Assembly (NCBI GenBank): GCA_007449985.2
Contig: VIIQ02000581.1
Location: 992,001 to 1,056,000 of the forward strand
DNA: 64,000 nucleotides
Direction of reading: 5' to 3'
DNA from: Desmodesmus armatus
Taxonomy: Eukaryota > Chlorophyta > Chlorophyceae > Sphaeropleales > Scenedesmaceae
Part shown: one piece after another, positions 23,653-35,000 of the stretch
Layout of the letters: each line of letters begins with the position of its first letter
Position numbering within the stretch: position 1 is the stretch's first letter
Position numbers and translations under genes: made by a program
Notes under the pieces: model-generated
Seen by the model: only the letters and a program-made list of their open reading frames with translations
Databases searched by the model: none
What the model was told of the DNA's origin: nothing

Positions 23653-24535
23653 TCTCTTTTTGAGAGGCAGGCTTCATGTGTGATTCGTGCTCAATGAGCT
23701 TGCATCTTTGGACAAACGACTGGGTCGGAAACATGTTGGGCACTGTTGGCTATTGTGTGGCAGGGTGTGATCAGTCGCTTGGGACATGTGTTGTGCAGTG
23801 TTGGCTTTTTGTTCAAGGGGGTGTGACGTGTGCTGGACAGTGCTGGCCATCAGGGAATTGTTGAACAGCGTGTGTGTTGTGCGCTGTAAGTGTTGGCTAT
23901 GGTACAGCAGCGTTGGTGATGTGCGCTGTGCAGCGTCAGCTGTGTTTGATCAGGGGGTGCACACGTGTGACCTCTGGTGAACAGCGCTGGCTATTGTTGG
24001 ACAGCCTGTGTGACAGCGGTGACACCCCAGGATGCATTTTTTGTTGTGTTTCTAATCGTGGGCGAAAGCACCCAAGTTGCAGCAAATCCTGAGCTTTTGC
24101 AGGGAATTTACACAAACAAACAGGGTGTCTGACATGTGGTGAACAGCGCTGGCTATTCTTGCAGCCTGTGTGACAGCAGTGACTCACCCACGGGTGCATT
24201 TTTTGTGTTGAGGTTTTCTGAATGAACGCACGCAAGCAGCACAAGCAAGCACAAGGGGGAGGGGACGCCAGCTGCACCACCGTGCGCTGCCCCTGCTACT
24301 CTTTGATGTTTTTTCCCTGGGTGCTACCCCTACCACCACCTGCCACCCACTAACGTCTCCATGGGTCCCATGTACAGCTGTATCTACTTACAGTGCTCTC
24401 TTGTTCTTTGACCCTGTGAGTGTTTGTTTGACCTCTTTTTTTGGCCTTTTTTGTGACTGTTTGTTTTTTGTGTTGTGACGGTTACTGTGACTGTCATTGG
24501 CTTGTTGCTGGGGGGAATTTTTTCCAGGAAAAAGT

Positions 24536-24598
24536 ACTAGCAGTACTAGTAGTACTGTAGTACAGTAGTACTGTAGTACTGTAGTGCAGTAGTACTGT
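24536..24598. repeat. Palindromic GTACT/AGTAC microsatellite
   Basis: About 60 bp of alternating TAGTACTG and CAGTAC units; every unit is nearly its own reverse complement, so the stretch can form many overlapping hairpins. Confidence 0.8.
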
Positions 24599-26290
24599 CC
24601 AATTGCTGAGGGTCCCTGACAGCTCGCCTAGCACGGTGCCTCCATACCAGCTAGCAAGCCATGAGGGGACGTAAGAAATGGCACAGACTGGGTTCTCAGT
24701 CAGGCTCTGTTACTAATGGCTGATGGTCAACTCCTCCATGCTCTGTCACACAACCTCAGCCCACACTGCGGCTATATGTCACCTTGAAAGCAGGTCAAGA
24801 CATTGACCTTCACATGCATAGCGGTTCGGCAAGGGCAGCAGCAAATGACACACCAAGACTTGCAAGCCCAACTGGCCTTACAATATAAGAAACAGCATGC
24901 TTCACATGCAACCACAGCAAGTCAGGGCCTTTATCCCGTGACCGGCCCTATCAAAGATTTCCAAAGCCTGAGGCAGATACAACATCATGTGTGGCACACA
25001 AACAGCAACTGGTTGAACATAGGATCACCTGTGTGTTTCTAGGTACTAGGGAGCGAAAAATCACATCACAAGCACAACACAGCCTTGCCTGCCAGGCAAT
25101 GCAGCAGGTCCCCGTGAAGATATCGTTGGTCGCTTACGCTTACGCTTACGCTGAGCAGCAGCCCAGTCAGCACGCCAGGGCAGTCTGGCGGTGCTGGTGG
25201 GCCACTAGTGGTGGCAGGAGCCAGGTCAGACAAAAAGAATCCACTGTGCACTCTCCATTTACCCCTTTTTCATTGTCTGCTGGCGGCCCTGAATGACTTG
25301 CGGTGTAGCTGCATCTGCCAGCCTGGCATTAGACAGCTGGCCACTAGTGGTACTTGGCATAGTCGGCAAGCGGCAGAATAGCAATCGCACTATGCATCAG
25401 GGTGCTCATTATGGCTGTTGTTTGATATGGGCTGCAGCTGTAGCGCCAGGGTTGCGGTTCTGGCGCGCCCCGTTCGACCCCATTGCTATATGCGCAGCCG
25501 CTGCTTGTAGACTTAATGTGCCACACCTAGGGCAGATTAGGTATTTATAAGCAGTAATCATAAAAACTGGGGCACCCGCAACTAGGTTGCAGCGACCGGC
25601 AATTTTGAGCTTCACCTGCAGTACTAGCCGCGCTCAGAGACCATCCGAACCATCAAAGGTAGATTGTATTATTTATTGCACCTTCCACTCAAACAAGCAG
25701 GGTCAGAACTGGAAACTACTCCGACAACCTTGGATGCCGTGCTTACCGTACTGCCACAAGTGGTTCGAGGATTTTTCATCGAATGCAATTTAAAATTGTC
25801 CCAGGCATTCGAAAAGGAGTCCAGGCAGTGTTTCCGAGGGTTCGACACCTGAATGATGGATGGTGATCTGTGATCTGCTGCTGTTGCTGTGCGCAGTGAC
25901 TAGGGCCTGAAACACACCAAACACACTACTTTATAACCATCACATGCTCTAAAACTGGTCTGGCATGTCAAACAGCCCGTTTTACGCTCCTGCAAGGGGG
26001 TGGGACTGGCAGGGGCATTTTCTGAACCATTCGACAAGGGGGCCCCAGGCAATTGTTTGGTGCATTCGATATTTCGCAAATTTTATGAAATATTTTTTAT
26101 TTATCGAACCACTCGTGGCAGTACGGTACTCCCAGCTGCTGCCGCCCTTGTTTCACCTTGCACACACCACTCGTTTGCAGGCAAGAGCACAAATACACCC
26201 AGCACAAGGCGACAAGGCATCAGGATCCAGCAACATCACTGTACATGTACTGCTAGCAGTACACATGCACACACCAGTACAGGCAGAAGC

Positions 26291-27780
26291 AGCATATGCT
26301 TTGCTTAGCCCCAACCCCGCCTGCTGTGAGGCATCACAGTGTCGACCTACGGGCCAGCACTGTGCAGTATGTTGAGGCACCAAAGGCGACAACCATGTGG
26401 AGGGTGGGGCAGGTGTATCCAGCCCGCTCCACTACACACACACCCTCACTGGGCTCAGGGCCATGTCCTGAGTGTTTTCTGGTGGCCAAGGGGTGCTGCT
26501 GGGGTTGCTTCTCTTTGGTCCTCTGACCTCAAACATCGAGCCGACCTGATACAGACACATGCAGCCCTGCGTTCAGTTGGGCAGTGCAATTCAGGGAGGA
26601 AACAGCGGGAGCAAAAGGTTGTCTTGCCACAAGCTTAGGGCCGTGTAGCCTTGCCCCAAATATTGCGGCAAGGCAGCAGGTGAGTTGCGGAGGTGAGTCA
26701 CCTTGAACCACAAGGCAGCAGGTGAGCCATATAGGTGAGTTACTAACTTTGAAAGGTGAGTTGCAAGCAGTGCATAAAGCAGTACAGCAAGCAGTAACAT
26801 AGTACAGACAGCAATACAGGCAGAGCAGAAGCAGCACATGCTTTGCTTAGCCCCAATTCCGCCTGCTGTGAGGCAACACAGTGTCGACCTACGGGCCAGC
26901 ACTGTGCAGTCTGTTGAGGCTCAACAGGGACAACCATGTGGAGGGCGGCTTAAGTCACTAGCCCCCTCCACTACACACACCCTCACTGGGCTCAGGACAT
27001 GTTCCTGAGTGTTTTCTGGTGGTGAAGGGGTGCTGCTGAGGTTGCTTCTCTTTGGTCCTCTCACATCAAACATCGAGTCAATTTGACACAGACACGTGCA
27101 GCACTGCGTTCAGTTGGGCAGCGCAACTCACTGAGTTCCCCGGGGGAAGCAGTGGGAGCAGGGGCTTGTCTTGCCACAGGCTTAGGGCAGTGTGGCAACA
27201 GCAGGCACAGCCAGTTGCATTTCAGCATCCCAGTACTGCATTTGGGCAGACTCATAGATGTGTATGCCTTGCCGACTCGGCGGCCTGTGGGTACAGTGTG
27301 CCTGAGGTAGGACCCAACAGGCACCCCACACACATGGGGGCAAGGCAGCAGGTGAGCCACAGAGATTACTTGCAAGCAGTGCCCACAGCAATAAAGCATC
27401 ACACACAGTATTATTTGCATAGCAGAAACAGCATATGCTTTGCTGAGCCCCACCCTTGCCTACTGTGAGGCACCACAGTGTCGACCTATGGGCCAGCACT
27501 GTGCAGTTGTTGAGGCTCAACAGGGAACAACCATGAGGAGGGCGGCTTAAGTCACTAGCCCCTTCCACTACACACACCCTCACTGGGCTCAGGACATGTC
27601 CCTGGGTGTTCTCTGGTGGTGAAGGGGTGCTGCTGCGGTTGCTTCTCTTTGGTCCTCTGACCTCAAACAAACATCGAATCGATTTGACACGAGCAGCACA
27701 ATCAGCTGGCCAGCATAGTTGCTCAGCTGGAAGCAGTGGGGCAGGGGCATGCTGAGCAAGATGCATTCCGCTTGACTGCA
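26291..27780. repeat. Three-copy tandem repeat (about 545 and 596 bp spacing)
   Basis: Equivalent starts AGCATATGCTTTGCTTAGCC at 26291, 26834 (AGCACATGC) and 27430. Each copy proceeds through GTCGACCTA-GGGCCAGCACTG, CTACACACAC-CCTCACTGGG, CTGAGTGTTTTCTGGTGG, GGTTGCTTCTCTTTGGTCC and CAAACATCGA. The arms between copies vary in length. No coding content recognised. Confidence 0.88.
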
Positions 27781-29079
27781 GTGAGTGACCCTTGGCACCA
27801 TCATGTACTAGATTCGTCATAGTCATTCAACAGCTTGGACTCCCCACGTGGGTCCCTTGTACAGCTGTCACAAGGGGTGTACACTGTGACCACTCTACGG
27901 TTGTAGTTGTGTCAGAGACTGCGGCTTGTTGCGTGAGTGCTGTATACAGCTGTATGCGTATAATGTGGCTTGCTCGACCTCTTTGACTTTCACCTTCCAA
28001 GTGCACGGCGGTTCAGCCAGGGACAGCAGCAGCTATCACCCACTTTACAACACGACTTGGCCTCAACAAGCAATCAGTCATGCCGCTGCACAGCAAGTGA
28101 CACATGAATACGTCCTTCCGAAGCAGTGCGGCGCGCAAAGAAGCCACAACAGCCCACTTCAAAATGTATGTAAGTCCTGAGCGTTTCCAACAGCAACGTC
28201 TCATTTTTGGCCTGTAAGACTGGCACTGGCGTCAGGACACCTCACGCACGTCTTGGGCAGTACCACGCATGTCTTGTGCAGAAATCCGTCGTCATATAAC
28301 CCAAACCGGCTCATGCTGCCATCTTTGCGGCATGCCCTGACACAGCATGATGTCCCTGCATGCCCTGCATCTGCCCACACCAGAAAATCGGCGAGGTCCA
28401 CTTTGGGCCCAACTGAAGGGCCAGGTACTTTTGGCAGACACCAACCATGCCTTATGTTGCGAAGGCAACAATAAGGCAGGCAGCAGGACAAGGACAGGGC
28501 CACCATGCCACACCAGAACATGAAAGACACGGGATGGCCAGCAGGGCGGATGCAATGCAAACTGCACATGGCATGTGCTGCTGACAGCACATGCTGCAAC
28601 ATGGTCAAAAGGTCACATTCGATACACAAGCAACACAGCCACAACCCTCTCGGGGGATGGGTCATCTCCACAACACACAAGCCACCAAAGTACCCGGCAA
28701 CGACACCGCCATACAGCAAGGCGACGTCAGTCAGGTTGCATGCATGCCCACAGACGAAAGAGAGCCCACAAGCAGGCTCAACAATACCAAACCCACCAAA
28801 CCCCACCAACCGCCAGAAAGGACGCTGATGCAAGCACATCACCAGTGACGTACTTACATCAGCAGCAGGGACAACAGTCCCTTTTCATGTGGTCTACGCA
28901 GCATTGACCACACCCCAACATACAGTCGCCAAAACATGTGCTTGTGCCCAACAACCCGACACTCCAAGCACCCACAGCCGACACTGCTGGGCTGCCCCAT
29001 TTGCATGTGCGCAGCGCGCACACGTCACCTCGCCCGACTCCCTCGTCGCCCACAGTGCACACACCTCCCCCCGGCCCCT

Positions 29080-32000
29080 TCAATCGTCACCCATGCCGTC
29101 ATTGATGGAGTTGGGTGACACCATGCCAGGGATGGCCTGCAGCCGCTGCTGCGCCTCCACGATCTTGAGCTGGGTCTCCTCTGCATACAGCTGGTCTGTC
29201 TCAGCACTGCCAAAGGCCTTGGTCTGCGCGCAGCAATGCACCACAGGTGCAACCGCAGAAATGTACAGAGGCAGGCGCAGGGACAGCAGCAGCACAGCAC
29301 AGAGGAAGAAAGTGAGCACGCAGTCCATCCAGGCACACAGCCGCCCACAAACGCTTCATGCACCATGGCAGCACCTATTGAACAGGCAACTGCCAAACAA
29401 AAACACTCAATACCGGAAGGCAAAGGGTGCACATGTAAATGCAGAGAGCGCAACCACACCAGAAAGACACAGCCGCAAAAGGGATAAGCAGCCATGCATG
29501 TCAGTGTGCCACAACACAAGGCAGAGGCACGCACCTGTACCAAGAAGTCGCGCATGTGGTGCTTGAAGGCGCGCTTGTCCTCAATCTGCATCATGCCAGC
29601 CACAGCTGCCTGGATCTGGGTGGGCGTCATGTTGGGGAAGCTTGTGGCCAGCAGGCCGCACGTGTACTCCGCCACAAACACCCCGTTGTTCACGTAGGCA
29701 GTGGGCCCCTTGGCCTACACACAAATAGAAAGACCGGCAGCACAGGGTCGTAGGTCAACAGATTGTAACATATGCAGTCTGCCATGCAGCCGACCCTGAC
29801 AGAACACTGTATTGGCTATACATAGCTAATGAGCAGGGGCACAACATGGAACCTGCCTCAGCCCACCCTGCATTGGTATTGGACCTATGACATTCACCAA
29901 CAACATCAAGGATCAAAACGCAGAGCAGCCGGTCAGACACTCACAGTGACATCCCACAAGGGTGCCTTGATGACGGTCTCGTTCCTGACGATGCCGAACA
30001 GGTGCAGCAGGATCCTGCAGTGCAGCTTGAAGCCGGGGGTGTGGAAGGTGTCTGTCATCACAGCCAGCACCTCGCGCAGCAGCTGCAGGTAGTAGGCCTG
30101 GTGGAACTGGGTGGCCACGTCACTGCCAGCAAACGACTTGAGCATGTCCTGCACATTCAGACAGCAGCATCACAGGAAACAGGGGTCAGCAAAGCGCAAC
30201 ACAGACAAGATGAAGAGGTCTAGCAACAAATTCCCCAGCACGTGGTGCTGCCAGTAATACGCACACCAGCATGTAGCAGCCCCGTTTCATGTGATGGGCA
30301 GGTGCACGCAATACTGGCGTATGGATGCCAACAACGTGATGATGATACTGCAGACAGCAACAAGGCGTGGTGAGGCATGCTGCATTCCCTGCTGACCACC
30401 CCTTACCTCCAGCAGCAGCAGCCCTGTCTCTGCCACGTTGCGCTCGGTGTGGCGGAAAGCCCAGATGATGCTGTCGATCAGCAGCTTCAGCTGGGGGGGG
30501 CTCATCGCAAACAAGCACTTGAAGCAGTGGTTGGTGATGGCGTGCAGCAGTGCGAAGAACCGCAGCCTGTGCTCGGGGTAGTCCTCAAAGTTGACGGTGA
30601 TCATCTGCAGCAGGAGGGCACACATGTTGACAACACATCAAGGAGCGCATCATACACATGCACGAGGTCTGAGTGGACCTGTTAGCGGGTTGGCAGTGCT
30701 TTGCATGTGTCCTGTCTAAAACGGTTGTAAGCCTGCACCGCTAGGTGCCTGTGAGCAAGACACGAGCAACGTCAAGCAAAAGTGACGGTGCTGCAACGCC
30801 ATAATACGTACCTGAAGTGTGGGCTCAAAGACAGCCGCGAGCACCTTGGGCACTTCGCTCTCCATGCCCTGCTTCAGGCGGCGCACGATGGCCGCAAACA
30901 CACTCAGCACCTCAGACTCCCTGCGGTTTGCACACCAGACAAGCAGCGCACGCACAGTCGCCCCGTCAGTCAACAGCCATCAGCCATCCTGCTGTAATCA
31001 TGATAAGCTTCATGCAACACATGTATCCACAACAGCACTCCACTCCACTCGGTGCAGGCTTGGAGCCTCAACAGTGGGTGAAAGAAGAAAAAAAGATGCC
31101 CATGCAGCTCCTGCCAGACCTCACAACAGCATTATAGATGTGGAAACACACCAGCACACTGCTAGCAGCTCAATCCCACCTTGCATCCGGCACGCTGGCT
31201 GCATAGTCTCCCAGCACAGGCTCCATCAGTGCCGGCACAAATTTCTGCACCAGCAGCGCGTCGTCCTCGCACTTCTCCACAAACACCTCCACCAGGCGCA
31301 GCACAGACTTCTTCACGTTGCGCATGTACTTGACAAAGCTGCTGCGCGCGGTGTGGGGCCCGCCGGTCACGATGGCCTGGGTGATGCCCTCGCTGTACAG
31401 GCGGTACACCTGTGGCGACAGGGGAACATAGGAAGGGACAGGTTCAGCTGTGGCGCCAAACATACATGGGAGACATTGCCATTTAACAAATGTGCCAGCA
31501 GCCGACTGCGCAGCTGCTGGGTGCAGACGCTGACAGATGTAGGTGCTGATGGTGTGCCCAAACATCAAAGGCCATTTGCCACCGTAGATTGCATAATTCC
31601 AGTGCTGACGACTGAAGACTGCCACCCAGAAGGACCTCGGGCCCTTTTAGTTTGCACAGCATTGCCAAACAGAACCTGTCACTCCATTTGCGTTTGGCTG
31701 CGTTGTCTAACCCTTCCCCAACCCATAACAGCACGCCCCACAGCACACAGCTGCAGGATATGCGGCCCCTAACCCCTCCCCCATATTACTGGCCCACCTG
31801 CAGCATGCTGTCCACCATCTGGGCCATCTGGTTGATATAGGGGTTGCCGAGGCTGGTGCACACAGACACGTTGGTCTGCAGCACATTCTGCAGGCTCTTG
31901 ATGACCTCCTGCTGCTTCAGCACCTCAGGGTTGACCTGGGCCTGGGCCAGGATCTGGCCCCAGGTGGTATTGGGGGGGCCCATCAGGCGCGCCAGGTACT

Positions 32001-35000
32001 CGCGCTGCTTCACTTGGTCACCTGTGAGTGAGGGGTCCACGGCACACAAGTCACGTTGACAAAGCTGATGATTGGATGCACACACTGAAAACATGTTGGG
32101 GGTACGGTGCATGTACATGCGACAAACATGGATACGCCAGTTTGTGCATCCCAATACACCAATATGGGCGCTGGTAAAACTGGGTTGACGGGAGAGGCAG
32201 AGGGAAGGTAGCGCCCCTGTCTGGAAGCCCAGCACTCAATACAACGGCCATATCTGTCAATGTGCGGGAACCATCAACCTGTGCAGTCGTCAGGCCCGGC
32301 ACAACAGCAACCCAACAGCAACCGCAGCTGCGCCCTTCAGGCCAGACAACCCCCCCCCCCAGCTCCCGCCGCGCCTTCTGGGTCCAGCCGCTCACCCTCT
32401 GCGCTGATCATGAGCCCGACAGACTCGTAGAAGCTCTGGATCTGGTGTGGCTGCAGATCCTGGATGGTGTCCGTGAGGTTGTCCAGCAGCTCCCCCACAA
32501 AGGGCTGCTGCTCCTGCAGCTGCAGCACCACAAACTTGCGCTTGCACTTGTTGGAGATCTTTAGGAAGGTGTCGCAAGCCATGTCCTGCAGCACCAGAAA
32601 CGACAGGCGACAGTGTGTCAACCACGAGGGCGCATACACCGTACATGCTTGCAGTCCTGTGAAGATACTGCTGAGCGCCCGGCCAGCAATGGCAAACAGA
32701 CACAGAACACAGACCATCTCAACGCAACTTGTTGCAGGTGCACGAGATACTTTGCAGCTGCAAGCCCGAAGATCAACCGTGCTGCGCCCAGCACGCACTG
32801 TGTGACGCGTGCACATGGCATGGTATATACCTCCAGACCTGCAGGGGCTGCCGTGCCAGCACCACTGCAAAGGCTCACCTGCACTCCTGGGTGTGTCTCG
32901 TGCATGAACTCAAACAGCTTGTTGACCACTGTCTTGAGGAACTTCCAGTGCTGGCGCAGGAACTTGGGGTACTGCCCCACCACATACCTGGGGCCATGGC
33001 GCAACAGCACATCATAACACAACACGCACATGGTTAGCAGCAGCCTCTTGGTACGGGTTGCCACCGGGTGGGGCAATCCCTCAACTACCAGAGCCGCGGT
33101 GAGCGACAGCAAACCAAAGAAAGCGTACTAAAACCATCAAGGCAAACAACTGGTGAATGTTGCGGGCAAGCGCCCTGCTGTCCCTCGCCTCGTGGCAGCT
33201 GATAACAGCCGCCCAGCCGGTACTGAGTACGGCCACAAGAACCGAGGAACCACAAGAAGCCAGCAAGCAGGACCTCTGCAGCTGCATCAGGGTACCCACA
33301 TGATGTTGGAGGCGATGACAGCCTTGTTGTCCTTGCCACGCGTGACCTCACACAGGTTGAGCAGGTCCCTGATGACAGTCACCAAGAAACGGTTCTCCTG
33401 CTCCTCCTGCGGCAAGCACGCGGCCAGGGTGGGGAAGGAGGCAGTTGCTGTACAGATTGGCGGCGGCAAAGGTGCAATAACTGTATTTGCATCAGCACGA
33501 AGCACATCATACCATGACTATTCAGCAACTAGCTGCATCATGCCTGACACATTGCTGATTCTACGTTGGGGTTGGCCTACTTAAACCAAACTGAATTACT
33601 GCTCCATACTGAATGGATCCCAAAGGGCTTGGCACTCTACATACTACCAACCACAGCATCTGCAGCAACCGTCAGTTTTGGTGGCAGCTGGAGACCACGG
33701 ATGCTGGTCAGCTGAGAGGAGTGCTCCACTAATCAGAGCACCGCGCAGAGCACTTGCTAGGGCAACTCAGCTTGAAGCAGACCTACTAGACCAAGACGCT
33801 GGTCCCTTACCGCCATGCTGCCGCTGATGCTGCCGATGGCCCAGCACAGTGTGTTGAGGCCGTTCCAGGTCCAGCTGCCCGCCATCTGTGCCCGCAGGCG
33901 CTCCAGCATCTGGCGCTCCGTGTCGTCATGGTCCAGGTTGCTGAGGTACACCAGCGTCTCACGCATGTTCTTGTACTGCGTCAGCACGTCGTTGTCCTTC
34001 ATGGTCTCGCGCACAATGTTGCCGTTCTCGTCCTCCACCACAATCACCTCCTGCAGCGCGTGTGTGTGTGTGGGGGGGGGGGGGGGAAGGGAGGGGGGGG
34101 GGGGCGGTGGAGGTGAGACAGAGGGGGCAGGAGGGTTGCCAAAGCCATGGTTGGCAGCCAGCAGATGGCTGGCAACAAGGCACATGCCGCATATGTCTAT
34201 GCATGGCTGCGGTGTGTCAGGCCATATGTGAATGTGTACGGGTTTGGCTTGGAACCAACCTGACCACAGCAAGGGAAGTCCACAGGTGCATAATACACAC
34301 TGAGGATTGCAGCCTATAAGCGACCCATCGACTGCTGCAATGTCAACACACCTCTGGCTTTGCCATGCGGGCAATCATCAGGCCACGCAGCTGGCTGAGC
34401 ACTGGGCCAAACAGCATCTTGCGCGCAGCACCAGTGGACATTGAGCCGTTTGCTGTTGGGGGCACAGGAGGGCTGAAGGCAAAGCCATCATCACCGGCAG
34501 CTGCTGCTGGGGCCACTGCAGGCGGCAGCAGTAACACAAGGCAAAGGGGTCAACAGGTTGCATATGTCAAGAGCATTGCTGCATGCTGCATTCACTCAGC
34601 ATCAATGACAGCCTCCCTGCACACGAACCATATGGATCCAAGACTTTTTGTTGCAGACTTGTCGTTTATGCTGCGCAGTTGGTGTGCATGCAAGCTTGGA
34701 ACAACGTGTAAAGTAGTGCGACACACAAGAAGGCCAGCCCTTGCGCAGTAAGGCCCACCTGCCAGCGTGTGTGTGGTACAGGACCCAAAGATGTCTGCCA
34801 CAAACAGCTGCCAGTAGTCCAAGCAGGACTTGAACACCTCTGTGTCGTCCACGTAAGAGATCTTGATGAGGCTGTTCAGCCCCGCCAACATCAGCTCATG
34901 CTCTGCAGGCTGGCTCTCCAGGTATGACAAGTGGCGCTGCAGGTCGGGACGCGACAGCAACGTCACATGCACGGACGTCAGCATATGTGGGCCAGCTGCG

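Larger units (their letters stand above)
23402..29079. other. Repeat-rich intergenic region, no gene recognised
   Basis: A 5.7-kb gap between the secreted protein and the 3' end of XPO1. It holds a dispersed repeat copy (23604-23652), an imperfect tandem duplication (about 23971-24050 and 24131-24210), a GTACTA-type palindromic microsatellite (24536-24598) and three copies of a 550-600-bp tandem repeat (26291-27780). The frame at minus 28201-28842 lies in the XPO1 3' flank and is Cys/Leu-rich noise. Confidence 0.5.

Noticed and set aside
24536..24598. CRISPR-like short palindromic repeats
   Set aside because: Units are contiguous 8-10-bp microsatellite repeats without spacers, in a eukaryotic genome.
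25740..25850. tRNA candidate because of GGTTCGA and GGTTCGAC sequences
   Set aside because: No matching A box, acceptor stem or anticodon arm could be found around them.
28201..28842. 213-codon minus frame after the XPO1 stop
   Set aside because: Lies in the 3' flank, Cys/Leu-rich, no similarity.
30819..31772. 317-codon plus frame
   Set aside because: Antisense to two XPO1 exons and their intron; XPO1 explains the conservation.
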